Shown: positions 46,836-60,885 of the stretch, piece by piece
Numbering within the stretch: the first letter of the stretch is position 1
Layout of the letters: each line of letters begins with the position of its first letter
NCBI GenBank assembly: GCA_964019135.1
Contig: OZ025260.1
Span: 30,126,254-30,190,253, forward strand
Source of the DNA: Arenicola marina
Lineage: Eukaryota; Annelida; Polychaeta; Arenicolidae
Length of the DNA: 64,000 nucleotides
Direction: 5' to 3'
Position numbers and translations under genes: made by a program
The notes under the pieces: model-generated
Seen by the model: only the letters and a program-made list of their open reading frames with translations
Told to the model about the DNA's origin: nothing
The model's database searches: none

Positions 46836-47220
46836 TACTGTTTCCTTCTTTTTTTCGTTTTTCTGATGAAAATTGATAGTAAAAGAATGTTTAGACCCTA
46901 GGGCGTAACGATCTCAGCTGTAGTTTGTTTTTCCGATTTTTGACGATTTTTTTCCAATTCGGCCAGAATCTCTATATGGGCCTACTAGGTGGTTGGGGGG
47001 AAGAGGGGGGGAACTGCTGAGCTGAAAACCGGGCGCAAACAAAAACCTCCTTAAGCGGAATTCACAGACTGCAATAACGGATCGAGGTAAATAGGGAAAG
47101 GGTCTTCGCTTTGAACCAGGAATTGTACGGATAACGATCCCGAAAAATGTCCAACAGCCCATGGCGAATTTGGACTGAGCGATCGGGGCATATATAATTT
47201 AGAGGCTTGCGGAATATAAG

Positions 47221-47297
47221 GACTGTCTGATTAGCCGAGTGGTATAGCATAGGCCTTTTTGACCCAAAGGTCGCGAGTTCGATCCCGCCCGGGTGCA
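47221..47297 (+). other. tRNA-like segment 2, copy B
   Basis: Same as at 21860-21936, with A-box TAGCCGAGTGG and B-box kept. Confidence 0.5.
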
Positions 47298-48143
47298 TAC
47301 TATTTCGTCCTTTTTTTTCGTTTTTCTGATGAAAATTGATATGAAAAGACTGATTGGGCCGTAGGGTGTTACGATCTTAGCTGTAGCTTGTTTCTTTAAA
47401 CTTTTTTTACTAATATTCCAAGTTGGCCCCGGAATCTGTATACGTTTTATGAGAGGCTGGCATTTTTGAAGGTTTGATATGATTGTATGGAATTAATGGT
47501 GCATACGGCTTTCGGTTTTGCCTGTTTACCTCGCATTGATGCTTTATACCCGCCAAGAGTCCCGGTTTTATTGTCGAATTACGTATTGACGGGTTCCATT
47601 ATTGCGGGGTTTGAAGCGTTAAGATTTACTTACATACTTTGAAGTATTGTCGTGAACATGTTTCGCTGGGGTTCTAGTCGATATAAAGAGTGAGGCGGAA
47701 GCGTGGAGTGCAGCGGCAGATCCTATGGAAGGCCGATAGCAGGATATTGTGTGAACAATGATTAGCGACCAAACCATTTCAAAAGTGTATTGTGATCCAT
47801 ATATGCGGGAGGGGTGGGGGGGGGGACGATTCAGGGTAAGGGCACCGTACAGGCGGCCGGGCAGTGCGTTTCGATGAGGGAGTAGTTCTGCGGGATGAGA
47901 GGGTTTGTGGGTTGGTTGTATATTCAGGACGCTTTAACCACTTTTTGTTAATATCGCCTCAATGGGAGTAGGTCGCACGTCTGGTCGCTGCCTCCCTTCC
48001 CAACGTCTCGTAACTACCTCTGATCCTCTTGAATATAAATTATTTATGTCTCGAAATAATGCTTGCACCATCACAACTGCTACATTCTATATTTATCTTT
48101 ACTTTAACTACTTAACCACATACGCGCACATAAATCAAGAGTG

Positions 48144-48351
48144 TAAACACTTTTTGGTCATATCGCGTCAATGGGAGAAGGAGGGGAGAGTGAAGTCATG
48201 TCTCCGGGGGTAACGCCCTACTCTTTGCGAAGAAAGGCCTGGGATCTTCATCCTGCAACCACACAGACATGGCCACAGCGGGGCTCGAACCACCGATCGT
48301 TTGGCGGGATGGGAGGGGTGTGCGCCAGTATAGCGCATCACAGTCGAGTGT
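48144..48351 (-). mobile_element. SINE-like element with tRNA-type B-box, copy B
   Basis: Counterpart of 22783-22990, apparently unchanged. Confidence 0.35.
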
Positions 48352-48839
48352 GTGTTGGCGAGTAGAGATGGGGTGGGCGGTGGGGTGGGGGGGGGGGGGT
48401 GCGAAAGCAACGCGGGAATGCCGTACATATATCATACAATAAAGGCGTATGTGTACGGTTCACCCCATCACCTGTGCATACGCTGGGTTTCTCTGCTGCA
48501 TTATTGGAGTATTGAGGGGGTGGGGAGGGGGGGGGGGGCGGGCATGAACTGGTATGCCTTCCATGTTACAAACATGGTTACCACTATAGCATATGGGGCT
48601 CTAAATTCCTCTAAAAAGGTGTTTCCAATATGGATGTGATCTCTAACCATTGCCTCTCGTCGCGACCAGCTGCGTCCAGTATTCCAGGCGCTGTGGGCCG
48701 GAACGTCTATTTGGTGGTTTGGCATATCACTATTTGAATATACGGAAGACTATTATTTAAAGGTGATTTTACGCCGTTAATCTAGCCTCATACCGACATA
48801 GGGGTCAACTCGTACCCCCCACGGCAAACGACGTATTTG

Positions 48840-48847
48840 TGACGTCA
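48840..48847. promoter_or_regulatory. Full palindromic CRE (TGACGTCA), copy B
   Basis: Same motif and spacing as in copy A. Confidence 0.4.
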
Positions 48848-48955
48848 CTATATCAGCCATGTCAGTGACGCTGTAGGCGCTGTGACCCTTCCGTCATAGA
48901 CAGTTATTCACCGCTATTCCGATCTGCAGTACCTCCAATACAACGTCACTCTTGT

Positions 48956-50961
48956 TCGAAACGTCACACAGGGTTAGACCGTCACACAGGGTTAAAACGT
49001 CAAACACGTCCACAACGTCATCCCGGGTTAGAACGTCACTGAAGTGGACAACACCAAACACGTCCACAGCGTCATCCCGGGTTAGTATGTCATTGAGGTG
49101 TACAACGCCAAACACGTCCACAACGTCATCCCGGGTTAGTATGTCATTGAGGTGTACAACGCCAAACACGTCCACAACGTCATAACGGGTTAGTACGTCA
49201 CTCAGGTGTACAACGCCAAACACGTCCACAACGTCCTCCACGGTTAGTACGTCACCGAGGTGTACAACGCCGAACACGTTCACAACGTCCTCTCGGGTTA
49301 GTACGTCACTGAGGTGTACAACGCCAAACAAGTTCACAGCGTCCTCCCCGGTTAGTACGTCACCGAGGTGTACAACACCAAACACGTCCACAGCGTCATC
49401 CCGGGTTAGTACGTCACCGAGGTGTACAACGCCAAACAAGTTCACAGCGTCCTCCCGGGTTAGTACGTCACTGAGTTGTACAACGCCGAACACGTTCACA
49501 GCGGCCTCCCCGGTTAGTACGTCACTCAGGTGTACAACGCCAAACACGTCCACAGCGTCCTCCCCGGTTAGTACGTCACCGAGTTGTACAACGCCGAACA
49601 CGTTCACAGCGGCCTCCCCGGTTAGTACGTCACTCAGGTGTACAGCGCCAAACACGTCCACAGCGTCCTCCCCGGTTAGTACGTCACTGAGTTGTACAAC
49701 GCCGAACACGTTCACAACGTCCTCCCGGGTTAGTACGTCATTGAGGTGTACAACACCAAACACGTCCACAACGTCATCACGGGTTAGTACGTCACTGAGT
49801 TGTACAACACCAAACACGTCCACAGCGTCATCCCGGGTTAGTACGTCACTGAGGTGTACAACGCCAAACACGTCCACAGCGTCATCCCGGGTTAGTACGT
49901 CACTGAGTTGTACAACGCCAAACACGTCCACAGCGTCCTCCCGGGTTAGTACGTCACTGAGGTGTACAACGCCAAACACGTCCACAGCGGCCTCCCGGGT
50001 TAGTACGTCACTGAGGTGTACAACGCCAAACACGTCCACAGCGTCATCCCGGGTTAGTACGTCACTGAGGTGTACAACGCCAAACACGTCCACAGCGTCC
50101 TCCCGGGTTAGTACGTCACTGAGTTGTACAACGCCAAACACGTCCACAGCGTCCTCCCCGGTTAGTACGTCACTGAGGTGTACAACGCCAAACACGTCCA
50201 CAGCGTCATCCCGGGTTAGTACGTCACTGAGGTGTACAACGCCAAACACGTCCACAACGTCCTCCCGGGTTAGTACGTCACTGAGGTGTACAACGCCAAA
50301 CACGTCCACAGCGGCCTCCCGGGTTAGTACGTCACTGAGGTGTACAACGCCAAACACGTCCACAGCGTCATCCCGGGTTAGTACGTCACTGAGGTGTACA
50401 ACGCCAAACACGTCCACAACGTCCTCCCGGGTTAGTACGTCACTGAGGTGTACAACGCCAAACACGTCCACAGCGTCATCCCGGGTTAGTACGTCACTGA
50501 GGTGTACAACGCCAAACACGTCCACAACGTCATCCCGGGTTAGTACGTCACTGAGGTGTACAACGCCAAACACGTCCACAACGTCCTCCCGGGTTAGTAC
50601 GTCACTGAGGTGTACAACGCCAAACACGTCCACAGCGGCCTCCCGGGTTAGTACGTCACTGAGGTGTACAACGCCAAACACGTCCACAGCGTCATCCCGG
50701 GTTAGTACGTCACTGAGGTGTACAACGCCAAACACGTCCACAACGTCCTCCCGGGTTAGTACGTCACTGAGGTGTACAACGCCAAACACGTCCACAGCGT
50801 CATCCCGGGTTAGTACGTCACTGAGGTGTACAACGCCAAACACGTCCACAGCGTCCTCCCCGGTTAGTACGTCACTGAGTTGTACAACGCCAAACACGTC
50901 CACAGCGGCCTCCCGGGTTAGAACGTCACTCACGGTTAGAACGTCACCCAGGTTTGCGACG
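48956..50961 (+). repeat. 54-bp minisatellite built of three 18-bp monomers, copy B
   Basis: Same unit number and same variant order as copy A; the translated frames are identical throughout. For a 2-kb minisatellite this is striking, given that the other satellites of A and B differ greatly in length. Confidence 0.93.
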
Positions 50962-51050
50962 ACACCTAAAGCTACAACATTGTACATGGTTTCAAGTGGA
51001 CATTATCAGTTCCAGAGCCCCGCTTGGCTTGAAAATATACCTTTTTGCTG

Positions 51051-51375
51051 AAGAAGATTACATATGGGAGGCACAATCACAAGCTCACCTACGCCCCCAC
51101 TCCCTCCCTCCCTCGCCAGTTTCTCAATGGATCCGCGCCTGAAAGCACCTCAGTAGGACACCCCCCAGCACCCCCCCCCCCCCCCCATACTTTTCGCAAT
51201 TTCCTCACTGCATCCGCGCCTGCATAGTACCTCAAGAGGACACCCCCACCAACACCCCACCGGTCTCACTTTCTGCCTTGGTGCGCGCCTGGATAGTAGG
51301 GGCTACTTAAATAAATAGTTCCCCCCCCCCGTCACCCCCCCCCCCCCCCGATTTCGTTAATTCGATCCTAGATCC
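51051..51375 (+). mobile_element. C-rich block resembling a non-autonomous element, copy B
   Basis: Same as copy A, with a 1-bp loss near 51145 and different C-run lengths. Confidence 0.35.
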
Positions 51376-51539
51376 GCCACTGACTTACAAAGTGGCCGAG
51401 GGTTATATGTCTAAGATTGCAAGGTTACAGAGGCTTAACACGTGACACAAGGTTATGACGTCGCCTGGGATTGTAACGTCGCCTGGGATTGTAACGTGGA
51501 CTATAATCATAATCATATGGTAACACCATGTCACAGAGC

Positions 51540-51771
51540 TTCCACTGATGTGGCCCCCTGCTTTGTGTTCACCGTCTAGTTTCTCTCGCGAGGTGCTATG
51601 GCAACCACAGCGGTGATGTCACCGCCTCTGTTTTGTGCGGTCAGTCAGTCAGCGGCAGAGAGGAAAGACATGTGCTTTTGGGAGAATTCGAAAGCTAGCT
51701 AGCCGGGAAGGAAATTATGGATTAAACATGGATTAATCGGATACACCGCCATGTGATCACACTGCTGCCAG
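51540..51771 (+). promoter_or_regulatory. Promoter-like block and putative first exon with donor, copy C
   Basis: The same motif series is present without visible change: TCTCGCGAG at 51584-51592, X-box-like GCTATGGCAACC at 51595-51606, and the donor GTGAGT starting at 51772. Preservation in B and C is expected from their youth and is not itself proof of function. Confidence 0.45.
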
Positions 51772-51996
51772 GTGAGTCTGTCTATGGAGCATATCATTGT
51801 TTAGTTAAGTTTGGGATTTAGTTGTGTAAATCATCGAAACTTGACCACTGCATTCACCTCCATTGCCTCGGCATCACCGAGTTAAAGCTGCTCATGCAGC
51901 AATTTTTTATTTATATCATGCAGAAGGGCTACCAGTCGACTCGTATCTCGTTGACGCGCTAACTCGTCACAAGGGGTGGACCAGGCGGGGGACTTG

Positions 51997-52274
51997 CGTA
52001 GTAAGGAGGGGCCGCGGGGTGGCCCGGGCCGGGGCTCGCCCGTAGTAGGGAGGGGCAGTGGGTTGGCCCCGGCCCCGGTCGCCCGTAGAAGGGAGGGGCA
52101 GTGGGGTGGCCTCGGCCGGGGTCGCCCGTAGTAGGGATGGGCAGTGGGTTGGCTCCGGTCCCGGTCGCCCGTAGAAGGGAAGGGCAGCGGGGTGGCCTCG
52201 GCCAGGGTCGCACGTAGAAGGCAGGGGCAGCGGGCTGGCCCCGGCCGGGGTCACACATAGTAGGGGGAGGGGCA
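51997..52274 (+). repeat. GC-rich 43-bp minisatellite, copy C
   Basis: Unit boundaries are exactly 25,360 bp to the right of those in B, and no base differences were noticed. Confidence 0.93.
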
Positions 52275-52309
52275 GTAGAAGTATGCTAATATGCTGTAGC
52301 GGTATGTTA

Positions 52310-54826
52310 TGTTGCAGCAGTATGTCACGCTGTAACAGTGTCAGGCTGTAACAGTGTCAAGCTGTAACAGTGTCATGCTGTAACAGTGTCACGCTGTAAC
52401 AGTGTCCCGCTGTAACAGTGTCACGCTGTAACAGTGTCACGCTATAACAGTGTCACGCTGTAACACTGTCTCACGCTGTAACACTGCCTCACGCTGTAAC
52501 AGTGTCACACTGTAATAGTGTCACGCTGTAACAGTATCAGGCTGTAACAGTGGCAGGCTGTAAAAGTGTCACGCTGTAACGGTGTCACGCTGTAAATCAT
52601 GCTGTTGACTGTGTTACGCTGTCAATGTCACGCTGTAGCAGTGTCATGCTGTAACAGTGTCACGCTTTACCATGTCACGATGTGAAAGTGTCACGCTGTA
52701 ACAGTGTCAGGCTGTAATAGTGTCAGACTGTGAAACTGTAACGCTATGACAGTGTCAGACTGTAATACTGTCACGCTGTAGCAGTGCCACGCTGTAACAC
52801 GGTCACGCTGTAACAGTGTCACGCTATAACAGTGTCACGCTGTAACACTGTCTCACGCTGTAACACTGCCTCACGCTGTAACAGTGTCACACTGTAATAG
52901 TGTCACGCTGTAACAGTATCAGGCTGTAACAGTGGCAGGCTGTAAAAGTGTCACGCTGTAACGGTGTCACGCTGTAAATCATGCTGTTGACTGTGTTACG
53001 CTGTCAATGTCACGCTGTAGCAGTGTCATGCTGTAACAGTGTCACGCTTTACCATGTCACGATGTGAAAGTGTCACGCTGTAACAGTGTCAGGCTGTAAT
53101 AGTGTCAGACTGTGAAACTGTCACGCTATGACAGTGTCAGACTGTAATACTGTCACGCTGTAGCAGTGCCACGCTGTAACACGGTCACGCTGTAACAGTG
53201 TCACGCTATAACAGTGCCATGCTCTAAAAGTGTCACGCTGTAACAGTGTCACGCTGTAAATCACGCTGTTGACAGTGTTACGCCGTAACTGTCACGCTGT
53301 TGACAGTGTTACGCTGTAACTGTCACGCTGTAGCAGTGGCATGCTGTAACAGTGTCACGCTGTAACACGGTCAGGCTGTAAGTCACGCTGCAACAGTGTC
53401 ACGCTGTAGCAGTGTCACCCTGTAACACTGCCTCACGCTGTAACAGTGTCACGCTGTAACAGTGTCACGCTGTAACAGTGTCACGCTGTAACAGTGTCAC
53501 GCTGTAACAGTGTCACGCTATAACAGTGTCACGCTGTAACACTGTCTCACGCTGTAACACTGCCTTACGCTGTAACAGTGTCACACTGTAATAGTGTCAC
53601 GCTGTAACAGTATCAGGCTGTAACAGTGGCAGGCTGTAAAAGTGTCACGCTGTAAATCACGCTGTTGACTGTGTTACGCTGTCAATGTCACGCTGTAGCA
53701 GTGTCATGCTGTAACAGTGTCACGCTTTACCATGTCACGATGTGAAAGTGTCACGCTGTAACAGTGTCAGGCTGTAATAGTGTCAGACTGTGAAACTGTC
53801 ACGCTATGACAGTGTCAGACTGTAATACTGTCACGCTGTAGCAGTGCCACGCTGTAACACGGTCACGCTGTAACAGTGTCACGCTATAACAGTGTCATGC
53901 TGTAAAAGTGTCACGCTGTAACAGTGTCACGCTGTAAATCACGCTGTTGACAGTGTTACGCCGTAACTGTCACGCTGTTGACAGTGTTACGCTGTAACTG
54001 TCACGCTGTAGCAGTGGCATGCTGTAACAGTGTCACGCTGTAACAGTGTCACAATGTGAAAGTCACGCTGTAACTGTCTCATGCTGTAAGTGTCACGCTG
54101 TAAGAGTGTTACGCTGTAAGAGTGTCAGGCTGTTAGTGTCACGCTGTAAAAGTGTCAGGCTGTAAGTGTCACGCTGTAACAGTGACACGCTGTAACACTG
54201 TCACGACAAAATAGTGTCAGACTGTAGCACTGTCACGCTACAGCAGTGTCACGCTGTAACACGGTCACGCTGTAATAGTCTCACGCTGTAACAGTGTCAC
54301 GCTGTAACATTGTCAGGCTGTAACAGTGTCACGCTGTAACACGGTCAGGCTGTAAGTCACGCTGCAACAGTGTCACGCTGTAGCAGTGTCACCCTGTAAC
54401 ACTGCCTCACGCTGTAACAGTGTCACGCTGTAACAGTGTCACGCTGTAAAAGTGTCACGCTGTAAAAGTGTCACGCTGTAACAGTGTCACGCTGTAACAG
54501 TGTCACGCTGTAGCACGGTCAGGCTGTAATAGTCTCACGCTGTAACAGTGTCACGCTGTAACAGTGTCACGCTGTAACAGTGTCACGCTGCAACAGTGTC
54601 ACGCTGTAACAGTGTCAGACTAACAGGGTCACGCTGTAACAGTGTCAGACTAACAGGGTCACGCTGTAATGGTGTCAGACTGTAAGACTGTCACGCTGTA
54701 ACAGTGTCACGCTGTAACACGGTCAGGCTGTAAGTCACGCTGCAACAGTGTCACGCTGTAGCAGTGTCACCCTGTAACACTGCCTCACGCTGTAACGGTG
54801 TCACGCTGTAACAGTGTCACACTGAC
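52310..54826 (+). repeat. 16-bp satellite array, copy C (about 2.5 kb)
   Basis: Same length and the same order of variant monomers as B, with no visible difference, so the B/C duplication is younger than the rearrangement that separates them from A. Confidence 0.95.
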
Positions 54827-57800
54827 ACAACAGTGTAAACACTTTCGCTACAGTGATAACAGTGCCACAACAGCGGGTACAGTGTCACAACCGTGGTAAC
54901 ATTGTCACTACTATGGGAACACCGTCACTACAGTGGGAACGCTGTCACAACAGTAGGAACAGTGTCACGACAGTGGGAACAGGGTCCCGACAGTGCCGCA
55001 ACAGTGCCACAAGGGTGCCGTAACAGTGTCACAACAGTGGGAACACTGTCACTACTGTGGAAACACTGTCACTACAGTGGGAACACTGTCACTACAGTGA
55101 CAACAATGTCGCTACAGTGGGAACACTGTCACTGCAGTGGGAACAGTGTCACAACAGTGGGAACAGTGTCGGAACAGTGATAACACTTTCTCTACATTGG
55201 GAATAGTGTCACAACAGTGCCGTAACAGGGTCACAACCGTGGGAACAGTGTTACAACAGTGGGAACAGTGTCACAACAGTGGGGACAGTGTCACAACAGT
55301 GGGGACAGTGTCACAACTGTGAGAACAGTGCCGCAACAGTGTCACAACAGTGGGAACATGTCACAACAGTGAGAACAGTGCCGCACCAGTGAAACAACAG
55401 TGGCAACACTGTCACTTGGGTGGGAACACTGTGACTACAGTGGGAACACTGTCACAACAGTGGGAACAGTGTCACAACAGTGGGAACAGTGTGACAACAG
55501 TGGGAACGGTGTCACAACAGTGGGAACACTGTCACTAAAGTAGGAACGCTGTCACTACCGTGGGAACACTCACTCCGGGCGGAACACCTTCACTACAGTA
55601 GCAAAACTGTCACTACAGTGGGAACACTGTCACAACAGTGGGAACACTTTCGCTACCGTGGGAACAATGTTACAACAGTGGGAACAGTGTCACAACAGTG
55701 AGAACACTTTCGCTACATTGGGAATAGTGTCACAACAGTGCCGTAACAGTGTCACAACCGTGGGAACAGTGTTACAACAGTGGGAACAGTGTCACAACAG
55801 TGGGAACAGTGTTACAACAGTGGGGACAGTGTCACAACAGTGAGAACAGTGCCGCAACAGTGTCACAACAGTGGGAACATGTCACAACAGTGAGAACAGT
55901 GCCGCACCAGTGACACAACAGTGGCAACACTGGCACTTGGGTGGGAACACTGTGACTACAGTGGGAACACTGTCACAACAGTGGGAACAGTGTCACAGCA
56001 TTGGGAACAGTGGGAACACAGTGTCACCCAAGTAGGCAACTGTCATTCCAGTGGGAACAGTGTCACAAGAGTGGGAACAGTGTCACAACAGTGGTACAAC
56101 AGTGGAAACACTGTCATAACCGTAGGAAGACTGTCACAACAGTGGGAACAGTGTCACAGCATTGGGAACAGTGTCACAACTGTCTGAACAGTGTCACTAC
56201 AGTGGTAACAGTGTCACAACAGTGGGAACAGTGTCACAACAGTGGGAACAGTGTCACAACAGTGGGAACACTGTCACTAAAGTAGGAACGCTGTCACTAC
56301 CGTGGGAACACTCACTCCGGGCGGAATACCTTCACTACAGTAGCACAACTGTCACTACAGTGGGAACACTGTCACAACAGTGGGAACACTTTCGCTACCG
56401 TGGGAACAATGTTACAACAGTGGGAACAGTGTCACAACAGTGAGAACACTTTCGCTACATTGGGAATAGTGTCACAACAGTGCCGTAACAATGTCACAAC
56501 CGTGGGAACAGTGTTACAACAGTGGGAACAGTGTCACAACAGTGCCGTAACAGTTTCACAACGGTGGGAACAGTGTTACAACAGTGGGGACAGTGTCACA
56601 ACAGTGAGAACAGTGCCGCACCAGTGGCACAGCAGTGGCAACACTGTCACTTGGGTAGGAACACTGTGACTACAATGGGAACACTGTCACAACAGTGGGA
56701 ACAGTGTCACAGCATTGGGAACAGTGTCACAACAGTGGGAACAGTGTCACGCAAGTAGGCAACTGTCATTCCAGTGGGAACAGTGTCACAATCGTGGGAA
56801 CCGTGTCACAACAGTGGTGCAACAGTGGAAACACTGTCATAACCGTAGGAAGACTGTCACGACAGTGGGAACAGTGTCGCAACAGTGGGGACAGTGTCAC
56901 AACAGTGAGAACAGTGCCGCACCAGTGGCACAGCAGTGGCAACACTGTCACTTGGGTAGGAACACTGTGACTACAATGGGAACACTGTCACAACAGTGGG
57001 AACAGTGTCACAGCATTGGGAACAGTGTCACAACAGTGGGAACAGTGTCACGCAAGTAGGCAACTGTCATTCCAGTGGGAACAGTGTCACAATCGTGGGA
57101 ACCGTGTCACAACAGTGGTGCAACAGTGGAAACACTGTCATAACCGTAGGAAGACTGTCACGACGGTGGGAACAGTGTCGCAACAGTGGGAACAGTGTCA
57201 CTAAAGTAGGAACGCTGTCACTACCGTGGGAAAACTCACTCCGGGCGGAACACCTTCACTTCAGTAGCAAAACTGTCTCTACAGGGGGAACACTGTCACT
57301 ACAGTGGAAACACTTTCACTGCAGTGGGAACACTCTCACTACAGTGGGAACACTGTCACTACAGTAGGAACACTGTCACTACAGTGGGAACACTATCACA
57401 ACAGTGGAAACACTTTCGCTACCGTGAGAACAGTGTCACAACAGTGGTAGCACGGTCACAACATTGGGAACACGTTCACAACAATGGGAATAGTGTCACA
57501 ACAGTGGGAACAGTGTCACAACAGTGGGGACAGTGTCACAACTGTGAGAACAGTGCCGCACCAGTGACACATCAGGGGCAACACTGTCACTTGGGTGGGA
57601 ACACTGTGACTACAGTGGGAACACTGTCACAACAGTGGGAACACTATCACAACAGTGGGAACACTTTCGCTACCGTGAGAACAGTGTCACAACAGTGGTA
57701 GCACGGTCACAACATTGGGAACACGTTCACAACAATGGGAATAGTGTCACAACAGTGGGAACAGTGTCACAACAGTGGGAACAGTGTCACAACTGTGAGA

Positions 57801-60605
57801 ACAGTGCCGCACCAGTGACACATCAGTGGCAACACTGTCACTTGGGTGGGAACACTGTGACTACAGTGGGAACACTGTCACAACAGTGGGAACACTATCA
57901 CAACAGTGGGAACACTTTCGCTACCGTGAGAACAGTGTCACAACAGTGGTAGCACGGTCACAACATTGGGAACACGTTCACAACAATGGGAATAGTGTCA
58001 CAACTGTGAGAACAGTGCCGCACCAGTGACACATCAGTGGCAACACTGTCACTTGGGTGGCAACACTGTGACTACAGTGGGAACACTGTCACAACAGTGG
58101 GAACAGTGTCACAACAGTGAGAACAGTGCCGCAACAGTGTCACAACAGTGGGAACATGTCACAACAGTGAGAACAGTGCCGCACCACTGACACAACAGTG
58201 GCAACACTGGCACTTGGGTGGGAACACTGTGACTACAGTGGGAACACTGTCACAACAGTGGGAACAGTGTCACAGCATTGGGAACAGTGGGAACACAGTG
58301 TCACGCAAGTAGGCAACTCTCATTCCAGTGGGAACAGTGTCACAACAGTGGGAACAGTGTCACAGCATTGGGAACAGTGTCACAACTGTCTGAACAGTGT
58401 CACTACAGTGGTAACAGTGTCACAACAGTGGGAACAGTGTCACAACAGTGGGAACAGTGTCACAACAGTGGGAACACTGTCACTAAAGTAGGAACGCTGT
58501 CACTACCGTGGGAACACTCACTCCGGGCGAAACACCTTCACTACAGTAGCAAAACTGTCACTACAGTGGGAACACTGTCACAACAGTGGGAACACTTTCG
58601 CTACCGTGGGAACAATGTTACAACAGTGGGAACAGTGTCACAACAGTGAGAACACTTTCGCTACATTGGGAATAGTGTCACAACAGTGCCGTAACAGTGT
58701 CACAACCGTGGGAACAGTGTTACAACAGTGGGAACCATGTCACAACAGTGCCGTAACAGTTTCACAACGGTGGGAACAGTGTTACAACAGTGGGGACAGT
58801 GTCACACCAGTGGCACAGCAGTGGCAACACTGTCACTTGGGTGGGAACACTGTGACTACAGTGGGAACACTGTCACAACAGTGGGAACAGTGTCACAGCA
58901 TTGGGAACAGTGTCGCAACAGTGGGAACAGTGTCACGCAAGTAGGCAACTGTCATTCCAGTGGGAACAGTGTCACAATAGTGGGAACCGTGTCACAACAG
59001 TGGTGCAACAGTGGAAACACTGTCATAACCGTAGGAAGACTGTCACGACGGTGGGAACAGTGTCGCAACAGTGGGAACGGTGTCAATAGTGGGAACACTG
59101 TCACTACAGTGGAAACACTGTCACAACAGTGGGAACACTTTCGCTACCGTGAGAACAGTGTCACAACAGTGGTAGCACGGTCACAACATTGGGAACACGT
59201 TCACAACAATGGGAATAGTGTCACAACAGTGGGAACAGTGTCACAACAGTGGGAACAGTGTCACAACAGTGGGAACAGTGTCACAACTGTGAGAACAGTG
59301 CCGCACCAGTGACACATCAGTGGCAACACTGTCACTTGGGTGGGAACACTGTGACTACAGTGGGAACACTGTCACAACAGTGGGAACAGTGTCACAGCAT
59401 TGGGAACAGTGTCACAACAGTCTGAACAATGTCACTACAGTGGTAACAGTGTCACAACAGTGGGAACAATGTCACAACAGTGGGAACACTGTCACTAAAG
59501 TAGGAACGCTGTCACTACCGTGGGAACACTCACTCCGGGCGGAACACCTTCACTACAGTAGCAAAACTGTCACTACAGTGGGAACACTGTCACTACAGTG
59601 GGAACACTTTCGCTACCGTGGGAACAGTGTCACAACAGTGGTAACACGGTCACAACAGTGGGAACACGTTCACAACAATGGGAACATTGTCACAACAGTG
59701 GGAACAGTGTCTGAACAGTGGGAACAGTGTCACAACAGTGGGAACAGTGTCTGAACAGTGGGAACAGTGCCACAACAGTGGGAACAGTGTCACAACAGTG
59801 AGAACACTGTCACTCCAATAGGAACATTGTCACTGCAGTGCCACAACAGTTTGAGCAGTGTCCCGACAGTGCCGCAACAGTGTCACAACAGTGCCGTAAC
59901 AGTTTCACAACCGTGGGAACAGTGTTACAACAGTGGGAGCAGTGTCACAACAGTGGAAACATGTCACAACAGTGAGAACAGTGCCGCAATAGTGGGAACA
60001 GTGTCACAACAGTGGGAACATGTAACAACAGTGAAAACAGTGCAGCACCAGTGACACAAACAGTGGCAACTCTGTCACTTGGGTGGGAACACTGTCACTA
60101 CAGTGGGAACACTCTCACTACTGTGGGAACACTTTCTCTACAGCTTGAACACTGTCACTAGAGTGGGAACACTGTCACTACACTTGGAACACTGTCACAA
60201 CAGTGGGAACACTGTCACAACAGTGGGAACAGTCACTCAAGTAGGCAACTGTCATTCAAGTGGGAACAGTGTCACCACAGTGGAAACCGTGTCACGACAG
60301 TGGGAACAGTGTAACAACAGTGGGAACACTTTCGCTACAGTGGGAGCTGTCGCAACAGTGGGAACATTGTCATAACAGAGGGAACACTGTCACAACAGTG
60401 GGAACAGTGTCGGAACAGTGGAAACACTCACTCAAGTAGGCAACTGTCACAACAGTGGGAACAGTTTCACAACAATGGGAACACTCACAAAAGTGGGAAC
60501 AGTGTCACAACAGTCGGAACACTTTCGCCACAATGGGAATAGTTTCACAACAGTGGGAACACTGCCACTACAGTGGGAACATTGTCACTGCAGTGGGAAC
60601 ACTGT
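54827..60605 (+). repeat. 20-bp satellite array, copy C (about 5.78 kb)
   Basis: Collinear with B, including the 301-bp duplication. A 71-bp segment present in B at about 32.98-33.05 kb is absent at about 58.34 kb. Single-base differences occur, for example near 57.31, 57.66 and 59.58 kb. Confidence 0.97.
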
Positions 60606-60885
60606 CACCGGATTAGTGACACGGTTATCGGTGTAGTGACGCCGCTATCCGAGTAGAGACACGGTTACCGGAGTAGTGACACGGTTATCGGTGTAGTGAC
60701 ACGGTTACCGGGGCAGTGATACGTTACCGGAGTGGTGGTACGCTACCAAAATGGTGCCACGGTTAACGAGGTAGCGACGCGGTAACGTGAAACGGTTACC
60801 CGATTGGCTCTCGGTTACCCACGGTCACCCGGTTGAGCCCCGTTTACCCACGGTTCATAGGTTGACTCGCGGTTACCCGCTTTCC
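60606..60885 (+). repeat. Degenerate third 20-bp array, copy C
   Basis: Same structure as in B, with changes near 60847 and 60881. Confidence 0.85.

Larger units (their letters stand above)
46539..47446 (+). repeat. Direct duplication of about 510 bp carrying tRNA-like heads, copy B
   Basis: No base difference from the copy A region was noticed over about 0.9 kb. Confidence 0.75.
26363..51722. repeat. Tandem unit, copy B (complete, 25,360 bp)
   Basis: This is the only complete unit. The constant shift of 25,360 bp to copy C holds from 26363 to about 33 kb, where C lacks 71 bp inside the 20-bp satellite. After that the shift is 25,289, then 25,292 once a G-run has changed length. Against A the shift is 26,362 at the left and about 25,321-25,361 to the right of the satellites. 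It carries both TRPC 3' exons in full. Confidence 0.97.
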